Of a stretch of DNA of 64,000 nucleotides, positions 10,380 through 18,832 are shown piece after piece. The notes beneath the pieces were generated by a model. It did no database searches. It was not told where the DNA came from and saw nothing but the letters and a program-made list of their open reading frames with translations. The translations under genes and the position numbers were made by a program. The DNA is from Gemmatimonas sp. (GTDB taxonomy: Bacteria; Gemmatimonadota; Gemmatimonadetes; Gemmatimonadales; Gemmatimonadaceae): the NCBI GenBank assembly GCA_023910675.1, contig JAAVWC010000004.1, positions 1-64,000 of the forward strand. The letters run 5' to 3'. Each line of letters begins with the position of its first letter. The first letter of the stretch is position 1.

Positions 10380-12302
10380 CCCGGTGATCCCATTCGTCCG
10401 CTGACACTCGCGCTGTGCCAGTTCGCCCCCCGCAAGGGCGACACGGCCGGCAACCTCGCTCGCATTGGCCGGCTCTGTGCCCAGGCCGCCACGCTCGAGC
10501 CGCGCCCCCAGGTGGTCCATTTTCCGGAGACGGCCCTGTCGGGGTACTTCGTCGAGGGGGGCGTCCGGGAGGTAGCCTGCACCGCCGGGTCGCTGTCGTA
10601 CGACCTCGACGACGCGTACCGCACCGCCTGCGCCTCGGCGGGGATGGAGCCGGTGCCCCTCGACGTGATCATCGGGTTTTACGAGCGCTGGCGCGAGACG
10701 CTGCACAACAGCGCGGCCTATATCACGATCGGTCTTGACGATGGGCCGCCGAAGCTGCGGCATGTGCACCGCAAGAATTTCCTCCCCACCTACGGGCTCT
10801 TTGACGAAGAGCGCTTCGTGGAGCGCGGCGCCGATATTCGCGCCTTCGAAACGCCGTGGGGGCGCGCGGCGATACTCGTGTGCGAAGATGCGTGGCACTC
10901 GCTGAGCGGTACCATTGCGGCGCTCGATGGCGCACAGGTGCTGTTCGTGTCGTCGGCCGCGCCCGCACGCGGTGTGTGGCCGCGTGAAGACGGCATTGCC
11001 GGGCCCTACAGCGCCGCGCGGTGGGAACGTCTCATTCGCGACATTGCCGAAGAGCATGGCGTGTTCACGAGCTTCGTGAATCTCGTGGGCAGCGAAGGGG
11101 GCAAACGCTTCTTCGGCACGTCGCATCTGGTGGGTCCGGGTGGCGATGTGCGTGGACGCGCGCCGGTATGGGACGAGAGTTTCGTTTCCATTTCGGTGGA
11201 TCTCGACGATCTCGTACGTGCTCGCGCCGACAGCCCGTTGCTGAGCGATTTGCGGGTGGCGCTGCCGCATGTGCTCGACAACGTGCGTCGCGTGACGGAC
11301 GGGACGCCGGTACAGCTGTCGTATGATGGGCCAGAACCGGTCGCCGCCGACCTGCTGCGCGGCGCGCGCGGGTTCACCACCGGTGAGTTTGCCGTGCCCA
11401 CGGAGCTGCTCGAGCGGGCGAACAGCATCGTACGTTCCCTGCCGGAACAGCTACCCGTCATTCGCCACGGCATGCGCGACAACGGCGGTCCGCCGCCGCT
11501 GCTGCTCGATGTGGACCTGACCGAAGACTGGCTCACGGGCTTCTTGCGCGAGGAGCTCGCGCGTCGAGGCTACGGCAAAGCGGTCATCGGTATTTCCGGC
11601 GGCGTCGACTCGGCCGTCGTGGCCTTTCTCGCCGTGGAAGCGCTGGGCCGCGAGAACGTGATCGGGGTGCGCATGCCGTACCGCACGTCGAGTGCGGCGT
11701 CGCTGGAGCACGCGCAGTTGGTAATCGATGCGTTGGGGATCGCATCGCGCACGGTCGATATCTCGGCGGCGGTCGACGGCTATCTGATGCACGAGCCGGA
11801 TGCCGACGCCACACGTCGCGGCAACGTGATGGCGCGGTTGCGCATGATTACGCTGTTCGACTTGTCGGCGCGCTATCGCGCGCTGCCGTTGGGCACCGGC
11901 AACAAGACCGAGCGCCTGCTTGGCTATTTCACCTGGCACGCCGACGACTCACCGCCGGTAAATCCCATTGGTGATCTGTACAAGACGCAGCTGTGGCAGC
12001 TGGCACGTCACTTGGGCGTGCCCGATGTCATCGTAGACAAGGCGCCTACGGCGGATCTTGTGGCCGGCCAGACGGACGAAGGCGATCTCGGGATCAGCTA
12101 TGCGCGCGCCGACGATATTCTGAACGGCATGCTCCACGGCTTCTCGCACGAGGCGCTGCGTGCGCGCGGCTATCAGGAGGCCGAGCTCACGACGGTGTCG
12201 AAGCGCCTCAACGGCACGCACTGGAAGCGGCGTCCGCCTGCCACGGCACTGGTGAGTCACAGTGGTATTGGCGAGTCGTATCTGCGTCCGGTGGACTACT
12301 GA
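10377..12302 (+). CDS. nadE: Glutamine-dependent NAD(+) synthetase
   Basis: The 641-residue protein catalyses the last step of NAD synthesis, amidating deamido-NAD with ammonia from glutamine. The N-terminal nitrilase-type glutaminase domain has the Glu-Lys-Cys triad at Glu51 (FPETALSG), Lys133 (HRKNFLPTYG) and Cys169 (LVCEDAWH). The C-terminal ATP-pyrophosphatase domain has the P-loop GISGGVDSA near residue 405 and LPLGTGNKTERLLGYFT. Length is normal for the two-domain form. The ATG at 10377 is chosen because homology begins at PLTLALCQFAPRKGD; the upstream codons in the same frame lie in the promoter. Confidence 0.95.
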   Translation: MPGDPIRPLTLALCQFAPRKGDTAGNLARIGRLCAQAATLEPRPQVVHFPETALSGYFVEGGVREVACTAGSLSYDLDDAYRTACASAGMEPVPLDVIIGFYERWRETLHNSAAYITIGLDDGPPKLRHVHRKNFLPTYGLFDEERFVERGADIRAFETPWGRAAILVCEDAWHSLSGTIAALDGAQVLFVSSAAPARGVWPREDGIAGPYSAARWERLIRDIAEEHGVFTSFVNLVGSEGGKRFFGTSHLVGPGGDVRGRAPVWDESFVSISVDLDDLVRARADSPLLSDLRVALPHVLDNVRRVTDGTPVQLSYDGPEPVAADLLRGARGFTTGEFAVPTELLERANSIVRSLPEQLPVIRHGMRDNGGPPPLLLDVDLTEDWLTGFLREELARRGYGKAVIGISGGVDSAVVAFLAVEALGRENVIGVRMPYRTSSAASLEHAQLVIDALGIASRTVDISAAVDGYLMHEPDADATRRGNVMARLRMITLFDLSARYRALPLGTGNKTERLLGYFTWHADDSPPVNPIGDLYKTQLWQLARHLGVPDVIVDKAPTADLVAGQTDEGDLGISYARADDILNGMLHGFSHEALRARGYQEAELTTVSKRLNGTHWKRRPPATALVSHSGIGESYLRPVDY

Positions 12303-12320
12303 GTTGACGAGCGCGGCCGC

Positions 12321-13067
12321 TTATCGCGGTTCAAGAAGGCGCATTTCACGATCTATTGCCCACGACAGCAACATCAGAGACAGCGCGACAGGCGCCCCGA
12401 GAAGCGTCGGCTTGTCCGCGAGCACTACCCCCCACATGGGAACGAGCCATGGTTCGATTGCTGCCCCGAACTGTCCGCGCGCCATCCACGTCACCATGAG
12501 GACGAAGCCACCTACCATCGCTGCGCGCGCGGCGCTGCCTAGGCGCACGGCCAACCAGCAAACGGCTGCAGCCCATACCGCGCCCCCGAAAAAACCCAAT
12601 GTCATGGTACGCGCCAGACGCAACATGGCGTGACTGCCCTCCGCGACCTCGCCGGTGGTTGCGTGATACCACATCGCCAGCAACACGACGGTACTGAAGA
12701 CCATGTTGAGCAGCAGCAGTACCACTGCGATGGCCTGCAGCTTCCCCAGTGCCAGCGCGCGACGCGCAAACGGAATACTGATGGCCAACCGGATGCTCCC
12801 GGACGCGATGTCGCTGCCCGCTATGGCGCCGGCGACATTGGTCGCACAGAGCGGGAACCCCACGGCGAACCAGCATACTGGCACGACATCTCCGAGCCAC
12901 GCCTCAAGGGACATGGGCGCCGGAAACACGTTCGGACCTAGCGTGAACGAAAGCAGGGCAGCGACCAGCAGGGTGGCAATGGCGAGCAGAATGAATGACG
13001 CACTGCGCAAGAAGCGGCTACGTTCGAAGTCGAACACGGCGCGGGTGAGTCTGCGGGCACTGCTCAT
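12321..13067 (-). CDS. ABC-2 type permease
   Basis: The 248-residue protein has six predicted hydrophobic segments: roughly 20-45, 60-85, 110-135, 150-172, 180-200 and 225-240. That is the size and topology of BcrB/LanE-type ABC-2 permeases used in peptide export or immunity. Its ATG overlaps the end of the ATPase gene by 4 bp, so the two form one exporter. It is the last gene of a minus-strand cluster that also encodes a secreted Cys-rich peptide, a thioredoxin-like lipoprotein and a beta-propeller, so the substrate may be that peptide or a related molecule (inference). Confidence 0.8.
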   Translation of the reverse strand: MSSARRLTRAVFDFERSRFLRSASFILLAIATLLVAALLSFTLGPNVFPAPMSLEAWLGDVVPVCWFAVGFPLCATNVAGAIAGSDIASGSIRLAISIPFARRALALGKLQAIAVVLLLLNMVFSTVVLLAMWYHATTGEVAEGSHAMLRLARTMTLGFFGGAVWAAAVCWLAVRLGSAARAAMVGGFVLMVTWMARGQFGAAIEPWLVPMWGVVLADKPTLLGAPVALSLMLLSWAIDREMRLLEPR

Positions 13068-14014
13068 CCGTCATCCCGATCGCCGCGCGCGCTTCGCGTA
13101 CCGAGCTGACGATGCCAGTGCGAGAAGCCGCGGCGCCATTCGACGATGCGAATACCGGCGCCGCCACAGCTTTGCTGCAGTCGCAGCGCCTGATCCGTAG
13201 TCAGTTCCATCTGGTTGACGAAGGTACCGGCTCCGTCCGCCTGCATCGGCGGTACTTCCAACCCGCAGGTTGCGAAGAGATCGCGCAACTGCCGCTGGTC
13301 GGCGGTGCCGAATACGGCGGATACCGGTCGGTCGGCTTCCTGACCGGCGTCCACTGACGACAGCAGTGCGCCCCCAACGAGCGTTGATACATGGGTCGCG
13401 AGTCGTTCCACCTGATCATGCGAGTGACTTGTGAAAAGCACGGTGCCACCGTTGCGACCACCGAATTCCCGGATGATTCCTTCAATGAGTTCAACGCCGT
13501 CGGGATCGACGCTGCTGGTGGGTTCGTCGAGAATCAACAGACGAGGCTGCCCGAGCAGCGCCAAGGCAAGTCCGAGTCGCTGCTTCATACCCATGGAGAA
13601 GTCGCGAACCTGCTGTCGAGCGGCGCGGGACAACTGCACTGCATCGAGCGTTCGGCGAACCTCCGAGATCGGATATCCGCGCAAACGCGCTGCGTAGAGA
13701 AGATTTTCTGACGCCGACATCTGCAGATAGAACGCCGGAAAGTCGACTAAGGCACCAACTCGTTGCATTGCAGAGCCGTCCGGTGACGCGCAGTCGTGAC
13801 CGAAGAGAGTCGCGATCCCCTGGTCCGCCCGAAGTTGGCCAGTGAGAACGCGCAGAAGCGTACTCTTTCCTGAGCCGTTGGGGCCAACGATGGCATGCAC
13901 CTCGTTGGTACCCACCGTAAGCGTCACATCGCGGATCCCCTCGCCGCTGCTGAACAGGCGTGACACGCCGAGGACGCGAACTGGTACAGGGCCGTGTGAT
14001 GCGGTATCTGACAT
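13064..14014 (-). CDS. ABC transporter ATP-binding protein
   Basis: A 316-residue ATPase with Walker A GPNGSGKST (residues ~43-51), signature FSMGMKQRLGLA, Walker B LLILDEPTSSVDPDG and an H-loop region TVLFTSHSHDQVE. The C-terminal ~90 residues resemble the extension of BcrA/CcmA-type ATPases that drive ABC-2 exporters. The stop overlaps the start of the permease gene. A strong GC hairpin at 14048-14073 separates it from the peptide gene at 14101, which may set different expression levels for the peptide and the exporter. Confidence 0.9.
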   Translation of the reverse strand: MSDTASHGPVPVRVLGVSRLFSSGEGIRDVTLTVGTNEVHAIVGPNGSGKSTLLRVLTGQLRADQGIATLFGHDCASPDGSAMQRVGALVDFPAFYLQMSASENLLYAARLRGYPISEVRRTLDAVQLSRAARQQVRDFSMGMKQRLGLALALLGQPRLLILDEPTSSVDPDGVELIEGIIREFGGRNGGTVLFTSHSHDQVERLATHVSTLVGGALLSSVDAGQEADRPVSAVFGTADQRQLRDLFATCGLEVPPMQADGAGTFVNQMELTTDQALRLQQSCGGAGIRIVEWRRGFSHWHRQLGTRSARGDRDDG

Positions 14015-14047
14015 CGATGGCGCTCAGGTCCACTGACACCTAAACGC

Positions 14048-14073
14048 AACGCTGCGCCCCTTGGGGCGCAGCG
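14048..14073 (-). promoter_or_regulatory. GC-rich hairpin between peptide and ABC genes
   Basis: GCTGCGCCCC and GGGGCGCAGC pair perfectly across a 2-nt loop, with one further base pair outside. Read on the minus strand, the hairpin lies 28 nt after the peptide stop codon and ~34 nt before the ABC ATPase start. The bases after it (TTGCGTTT) are only weakly U-rich, so partial termination or mRNA stabilisation seems likelier than a full stop. Confidence 0.55.
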
Positions 14074-14100
14074 ACACATCTTGCGATCTCTTCAGCCGTT

Positions 14101-14280
14101 TCACGTTGTGATGACGAGGAAACAGCACAAATCTCCCCTGTCGCAGGAAAACCCGCAGAATTCAACCGGCCCCCAGTCCTGAAAATCTACCCATTTGGTC
14201 TGAACACCACCTTGGGCGTTTCCTCTCGCGGCGGCAAGCACGATCAGGATTGTGGCCGACAGCATGCTTCTTTTCAGCAT
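14101..14280 (-). CDS. Small Cys-rich secreted peptide precursor
   Basis: I choose the ATG at 14280 because GGAGG lies 5 nt upstream and it gives a compact 59-residue precursor. Residues 1-23 form a signal peptide (basic start, hydrophobic core, cleavage after GNAQ). The mature peptide of about 36 residues ends in FCGFSCDRGDLCC, four cysteines spaced C-x3-C-x5-C-C, followed by a short hydrophobic tail. No named family is recognised, but the layout recalls the NVEALA-type small peptides of Bacteroidetes, which also lie beside 6-bladed beta-propeller genes. A homologous Cys tail is encoded just upstream at 14307-14400. Neighbouring genes encode a thioredoxin-like protein (possible disulfide handling) and an ABC exporter. 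Confidence 0.65.
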   Translation of the reverse strand: MLKRSMLSATILIVLAAARGNAQGGVQTKWVDFQDWGPVEFCGFSCDRGDLCCFLVITT

Positions 14281-14306
14281 AGCGTCCTCCGTCAAGGATT
14301 GTGTGT

Positions 14307-14400
14307 TTACTGGACTACGACCACAGTGCAGCAGCTCTCTCCGGCGTCGCAGTCAAACCCACACCAGTCCAATGGGCCGACCCAGTGATCCTTGTGGCGG
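14307..14400 (-). pseudogene. Second copy of the Cys-rich peptide tail, out of frame
   Basis: In the frame ending at 14307 the minus strand encodes HWVGPLDWCGFDCDAGESCC plus a Val-rich end. This matches the tail of the peptide at 14101 (WGPVEFCGFSCDRGDLCC) with identical C-x3-C-x5-C-C spacing. It overlaps the last codons of the thioredoxin-like gene in a different frame. The frame is open back to about 14496 but has no ATG or GTG start and no signal peptide. It is either a relic of a duplicated peptide gene, or a C-terminal extension reached by a frameshift from the thioredoxin-like frame. Confidence 0.55.
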
Positions 14401-14875
14401 ATTGCATACCGGCACCGTTTACCAGACCAGCGAATGACGATTCCGGGTGTGAACTGGAGTTTACCCAGGCAAACCGGACTGTATCGTCATGCATCAAAAG
14501 CATCACAGGAAATGTTCGTTTGTGAAGTTGACCTCCTAGCTTGGCGAGACGAATCGTAGCATGAACGCGCTCTGCTCGAAGGTGCTCGCGAATCACGGTG
14601 CTATCATTGCCGAGCACCAGCACTTCGAGATCCAGCGGGCGAGACCTTCCGGCATTCACGCGCCTCCAGAAGTACGCCAGACTGTTGCATGACGTACAAT
14701 CCTCTGCAGAGGTTATCCACACCAGCCGCGCATTGGACCTCGCACCGGTATGCCGAAGCACCGTTCCTCGCTGGACACTTTCGACTGATACAGCGTCGCT
14801 GTCAGCTTTTGCACATCCGTACACGAGATGCACATGAAGCAGAACAGCGATGAACACGAGTGACCGTATTTTCAC
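14315..14875 (-). CDS. Thioredoxin-like lipoprotein
   Basis: The 186-residue product starts with a signal ending in VYGC (lipobox-like, Cys21). The mature part has VWITSAEDCTSCNSLAYFWRRV, a CxxC (CTSC) in the context of a thioredoxin-fold active site, followed by LEVLVLGND and FPVMLLMHDDTVRFAW, matching later strands of the fold. A periplasmic thiol or disulfide role is likely. Its ATG overlaps the stop of the beta-propeller gene by 4 bp. The last ~25 residues (after GSAHW) look unlike the rest and overlap a peptide-like frame, so the C terminus may have been altered by a frameshift. Confidence 0.75.
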   Translation of the reverse strand: MKIRSLVFIAVLLHVHLVYGCAKADSDAVSVESVQRGTVLRHTGARSNARLVWITSAEDCTSCNSLAYFWRRVNAGRSRPLDLEVLVLGNDSTVIREHLRAERVHATIRLAKLGGQLHKRTFPVMLLMHDDTVRFAWVNSSSHPESSFAGLVNGAGMQSATRITGSAHWTGVGLTATPERAAALWS

Positions 14876-15933
14876 TGCGGCCAGCTCTTGTCAGTGAGCA
14901 ACACCAATCGATTCGGACGAATAGGATCAACGAAGGCTCCAATCAGTTGGCCGGCAGTCTGACCAATCATCAGCGGTGTATTCTGCACGTGTTCGAAGCG
15001 CAGTGGCTCCGACTTGTATATGCGTGCCATACCGTACTGAGGGTTTCGCGCCGAACCTCGTTGCGTCGATACTACAACGACGGAGTCACCAACGCTGAAG
15101 GCCCCGATAATGCGAACAACCTTGTCCATGACCTTGCGATCTGGCCTTTCGGATCCGATCTGGGAGAGCCCTGTGATGTCAACGAGAGGAGCATGCACCT
15201 TGACACGCTCTCTGCCCTTATCGTCGAATATGTACACTGTGTCGACAAGTGAGAACGACGCGACCACATTGCCGCCGCTGTTGTGAGCCGAAGCGAACCC
15301 AAACGCACGAACAGACCGCGGGGGTAAGGCTGATTCGGTAATCGACAGTGCGTTCCAGAGCGTTTTCCCCGTTCGCGCATCCAACGCGTGAATCCAACTC
15401 GACCGCCCCTTCTCCACCGGCCCCCTTCCGACAAGAAGCAAGGTCGAATCGTTGAGGGCGGACAATCCTTGAATTGCATTCGACCCATTACGGAGGCGGC
15501 GAATCTCACGCTTCGACTTTCGATCAAGGAGAAAAACTCCATTGAAGATGTCAGCGACCCAGACCCCCTCAGATGTAATCTCAGCCGCGATGGGCAGTTC
15601 GAGCTCTCCAGGACCACTTCCTCGAGAAGCATGATCCCAGATCACCTCGCCGGTCTTCCGGTGAAGCGATATCCGACGTTCCTTGACGTCAACCAATAGT
15701 AGAGTGTCCTGGTACAATCGGGCCACGATTGGCGATACAACCACGCGCGATTGTCCTTCCTGAAGTACAATCGTGTCGACGCGCCTGAACCACGATGGGA
15801 CGACGCGAATTTCACCATCGGTGACCGTCGCACGCTCCGTCACGTTGACGGGTCTATCACTGGGCACAGGAGAACAGGCAACGGCGGCCAGGGAGAACGC
15901 CACAGGAAGTACGAGTTTTCGTCCGGCGTGCAT
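14872..15933 (-). CDS. 6-bladed beta-propeller lipoprotein
   Basis: I place the start at 15933, where GGAG lies ~8 nt upstream and the product begins with a lipoprotein signal (MHAGRKLVLPVAFSLAAVAC). The 353-residue protein has repeating strands: ISLHRKTGEVIWDHASRGSGPGEL, VWVADIFNGVFLLDRKSKREIRRL, IHALDARTGKTLWNAL and VYIFDDKGRERVKVH. The GSGPGEL turn is typical of the 6-bladed beta-propellers found beside NVEALA-type peptide genes in Bacteroidetes. It is the first gene of a coupled cluster with a thioredoxin-like protein, a secreted peptide and an ABC exporter. A binding or sensing role at the envelope is inferred. Confidence 0.8.
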   Translation of the reverse strand: MHAGRKLVLPVAFSLAAVACSPVPSDRPVNVTERATVTDGEIRVVPSWFRRVDTIVLQEGQSRVVVSPIVARLYQDTLLLVDVKERRISLHRKTGEVIWDHASRGSGPGELELPIAAEITSEGVWVADIFNGVFLLDRKSKREIRRLRNGSNAIQGLSALNDSTLLLVGRGPVEKGRSSWIHALDARTGKTLWNALSITESALPPRSVRAFGFASAHNSGGNVVASFSLVDTVYIFDDKGRERVKVHAPLVDITGLSQIGSERPDRKVMDKVVRIIGAFSVGDSVVVVSTQRGSARNPQYGMARIYKSEPLRFEHVQNTPLMIGQTAGQLIGAFVDPIRPNRLVLLTDKSWPQ

Positions 15934-16242
15934 GCGCGCAGCTCCGTACCGTACCGTTGCCGCCCCCCAAAGGCTCTCCACCGCCTGTCCCTGCTGTTGT
16001 CGCATACGCAATGGCCGCTCCTTTGCCCCGAGCGTTACCCCGAGAGCTTTCTCCACGCCGAAACCACCAGCGCCCAACGGGAGGTGGTCGATTTGCACAG
16101 AAGGTCGGTCCAGGGCGCCTGCGGCGCTATTACGCTGCAAAGTGATATTGCAAACGGCGGGCGTATCTCACCCGTAGAGCATGCGGTCTTGACGAGTGTC
16201 CTCAGGATGGGTACGATCGGTTGTTGGATTATGAATGTGCCA
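15934..16242. other. Upstream region of the peptide cluster, no gene seen
   Basis: This 309-bp stretch lies between the beta-propeller start and the IS3 left end. The propeller frame stays open to about 16140, but that extension has no recognisable domain and would bury the lipoprotein signal. I see no other gene. The cluster promoter should lie here, and the IS3 insertion at its far edge may have cut off original upstream sequence. Confidence 0.5.
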
Positions 16243-16313
16243 TGGTAATCCCCCCGGAAAAGCATGGTCGCCAAAAGTGGAATTTTCTCGTACACTGACC
16301 CGAGGAGGTTCCC

Positions 16314-16580
16314 ATGAAGACATCGCGGTTTACCGACAGCCAGATTATCGCGGTCCTGAAGGAGGCGGAGGGCGGCACCCCGGTGCCCGAGCTGTGCCGC
16401 ACGCACGGCATCAGTAACGCCACCTTTTACAAGTGGCGGTCGAAGTTTGGCGGCATGGACGTGTCGTTGATGACCCGCATGAAGGAGCTCGAGGACGAAA
16501 ACCGGCGGCTGAAGAAGCTGTACGTTGATGCCCAGCTGAGCGCGGACCTGCTGCGGGAGTCCTTGGCAAAACAATGGTGA
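16314..16580 (+). CDS. IS3-family transposase OrfA
   Basis: An 88-residue protein with a helix-turn-helix of the transposase_8 type ([20 protein letters not shown], then [21 protein letters not shown]), followed by a leucine-zipper-like helix ([20 protein letters not shown]). It binds the element ends. AGGAGG lies 6-11 bp upstream of the ATG. The frame overlaps orfB by 7 bp, the usual arrangement for frameshifting to OrfAB. Confidence 0.95.
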   Translation: MKTSRFTDSQIIAVLKEAEGGTPVPELCRTHGISNATFYKWRSKFGGMDVSLMTRMKELEDENRRLKKLYVDAQLSADLLRESLAKQW

Positions 16581-17401
16581 GGCCGGCGCAGCGACGCGCG
16601 CTGGCCCAGCACGCGGTCCAAACGCAGCGTACGACTATCCAACATGCCTGTAGCACGTTCGGCATCAGCGAGACCTGCTACCGGCACCAGGGCCGCCGTG
16701 TCGACGAGGACGCCGAGGTCGCGGACTGGCTCGTGCGCCTCACCACCACGTATCGCACGTGGGGATTCGGGTTGTGCTTCCTGTATCTCCGCAACGTGAA
16801 GCAATGCGCGTGGAATCACAAACGGGTCTACCGCGTGTATCGGGCGCTCGAACTCACCCTCCGGATCAAGCCGCGGCAGCGGCTCGTGCGGGAGACGCCA
16901 CAGCCGTTGGCCGTGCCGGACAAACCCAACCTGGTATGGTCGATGGACTTCATGCACGATCAACTATCCGACGGTCGCAGCTTCCGGCTCTTCAACGTCC
17001 TGGACGACTTTAATCGCGAAGGGCTCATCATCGAGGCGGATCTGTCGCTGCCAGCCATCCGCGTCGTCCGCGCGCTCGACCAGCTGATCGAATGGCGTGG
17101 CGTACCAGCCATCATTCGCTGCGACAACGGTCCCGAGTACATCAGTGGAACCGTGCAGCAGTGGGCGAAGACGCGCGGCATTCGGCTCGACTTCATTCAG
17201 CCAGGGCAACCGCAACAGAACGCGTACATCGAACGCTACAACCGGACGGTGCGCTACGATTGGCTGGCGCAGACGCTCTTCGACAGCATTGAAGCCGTGC
17301 AAGAATCGGCAACGCGCTGGCTCTGGACGTAGAACAACGAACGCCCTAATATGGCCTTGGGTGGCATCACCCCATCTATGAAGTTGGCACTCGCAGCATA
17401 G
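16574..17401 (+). pseudogene. IS3-family transposase OrfB with nonsense codon
   Basis: The DDE integrase core is present: WSMDFMHD (first Asp), DNGPEYIS (second Asp) and [16 protein letters not shown] (Glu). The frame is stopped by TAG at 17330-17332, exactly where family members have Tyr in WTYNNERPNMALGG. The codons after it (NNERPNMALGGITPSMKLALAA) continue in the same frame to a TAG at 17401. A single base change therefore removed the last ~23 residues. The catalytic residues survive, but the conserved C terminus is lost, so the element is probably inactive on its own. Confidence 0.9.
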
Positions 17402-17482
17402 CTCCACTTCTGGCGCCCCCTACAAGTGGGGGGATTACCCCATCCGGGATTACCCCATCCATATAATACGCAAGGTGTTTCG

Positions 17483-17925
17483 ATGCAATACGGCAACGGC
17501 AATGCCAGTGATTGCAGAACGGAATCCGAATGGTCCGTGACCCTGCAACGCCTCGGCCCTCTACAACCGATGCTCGAGCAGCTCAGCCTCCGGCTTACCG
17601 CAACCGGAGCCGCGCGATCGATTGGCCTCCGATCGCCGAGCGAACTGCGTCGCTGGCTGACGCATCGACGATTGCCTCCGTTTCAATTGCTGCGTGACTG
17701 GTATTACCTCGTTCGCCTGATCGAACGTTTACGCCGTCCGAGAATGGTTCGCCGTTCGACGTCAGTCTGGCAAACTGGGCGTTACGGGAAGGTAAGGCAC
17801 CATCAGTGTATTACATGTTCGTGCTGCGTGTGGCGGAACGACCCTGGAGTGTCCTGCGAAGCTCCGGACCGAGAACTGCCAAGGAGCGGGCGCTGAGGAT
17901 GTGGGATCCCTACACCACGACCTGA
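17483..17925 (+). pseudogene. Frameshifted HTH-type gene
   Basis: From ATG 17483 the frame encodes a helix-turn-helix-like segment (ARSIGLRSPSELRRWLTHRRLPPFQLLRDWYYLVRLIERL). After about 17735 it turns into nonsense, while the +1 frame carries on with FDVSLANWALREGKAPSVYYMF and RPWSVLRSSGPRTAKERALRMW to a TGA at 17925. The two halves fit one protein of ~147 residues, so one base was lost or gained around 17730-17755. The family is unnamed to me. The gene starts just outside the IS3 right end, so insertion may have displaced its promoter. Confidence 0.7.
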
Positions 17926-18209
17926 TGTACGTACAGCGCCGTCTTCTCTCGGGCGACTCTGCGCTCCGACAGCGCGGTAGTCCAAATCCGTGATCCGCCC
18001 GCTTCGGCATCGGCATAACGAGCGGAGCTGAACGCCGTTCTACCGCTGCGGCGCGGTTGCCGCCACTTCTCGAACAGCGCCTTCATTTCCGGGGCGCTGT
18101 TCCTCGGCCCCGGGGCGGCGCCGCGTTGCCCGGTAGATCAGGTGTGCCACGGCCCGCCGAGTGTTCGCAGCGCGTGGCATTCCGGCCGCGCACGGGGGTA
18201 TACTTGGCG
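17926..18209. other. Intergenic region, no gene seen
   Basis: There is no credible gene in these 284 bp. GGTATACTT at 18198-18206 ends 3 bp before the HupE start codon and resembles the -10-like elements at 10361 and 31045. Confidence 0.4.
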
Positions 18210-18803
18210 ATGCTTTCGCAGCTCGCGCTTTACCTGCGCCTGGGATTTCATCACATCGCTGACTTGGCGGGCTACGACCACGTCCTGTTCGTGGCGGCGC
18301 TTGCGATCCCCTACACGCTTCGGGATTGGAAGGGGCTGGCGGTACTGGTGACTGCGTTCACGGTTGGGCACAGCATGACGCTGGCGTTGGCGACGCTTCG
18401 GCTGGTGGCGGTATCGCCGACACTGGTAGAAGCACTCATCCCCGCAACGATCATTGCCACGGCGGCGATGAGTTGGCGGAGTATGTCGCCGGGGCACGAG
18501 CACGAGCCGATCATGTTGGGGCGTTATGTCATGGCCTCGGCGTTCGGCCTCATCCATGGTTTGGGCTTCTCGACGTATCTGCGGGCGTTGCTGGGCGAAG
18601 AAGAGCGCATTACGCTGCCGCTCTTGGCGTTCAACGTAGGGCTCGAATTCGGGCAACTGCTCATTCTGGCCGTCGTGCTTCTTGCTGGTGTGGTACTGGT
18701 GCCGCGCATCCTTTCGCGGCGCCGGTGGGTACTCGTTCAGGTGGGCGTGACCGGCGGTCTCGCGCTCCTCCTGCTTGGCCAGCGGCTGCTTGCCGCGCGC
18801 TGA
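18210..18803 (+). CDS. HupE/UreJ-family membrane protein
   Basis: A 197-residue integral membrane protein with about six hydrophobic helices. FHHIADLAGYDHVLFVAALA, FTVGHSMTLALATLRL and FGLIHGLGFSTYLRALL are hallmarks of the HupE/UreJ_2 family, thought to move Ni or Co ions (His and Asp in HxxxGxDH-like and GHS motifs). It is followed by an M1 peptidase and a DUF6702 protein on the same strand, the trio also seen in Bacteroidetes. The start at 18210 begins the homology; upstream codons lie in intergenic sequence. Confidence 0.85.
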   Translation: MLSQLALYLRLGFHHIADLAGYDHVLFVAALAIPYTLRDWKGLAVLVTAFTVGHSMTLALATLRLVAVSPTLVEALIPATIIATAAMSWRSMSPGHEHEPIMLGRYVMASAFGLIHGLGFSTYLRALLGEEERITLPLLAFNVGLEFGQLLILAVVLLAGVVLVPRILSRRRWVLVQVGVTGGLALLLLGQRLLAAR

Positions 18804-18832
18804 GCACTCACGATCGTCATTCGACTTTTCCC

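Larger units (their letters stand above)
16243..17440 (+). mobile_element. IS3-family insertion sequence, decayed
   Basis: The left end begins TGGTAATCCCCCC at 16243, and the inverse GGGGGGATTACC closes the right end near 17440; both sides also carry an AAGTGGA-type motif further in. Two overlapping frames encode an IS3-type transposase, the second with an internal stop codon. A short direct repeat (GGGATTACCCCATCC, twice in 17432-17462) lies at the right edge. Confidence 0.85.
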
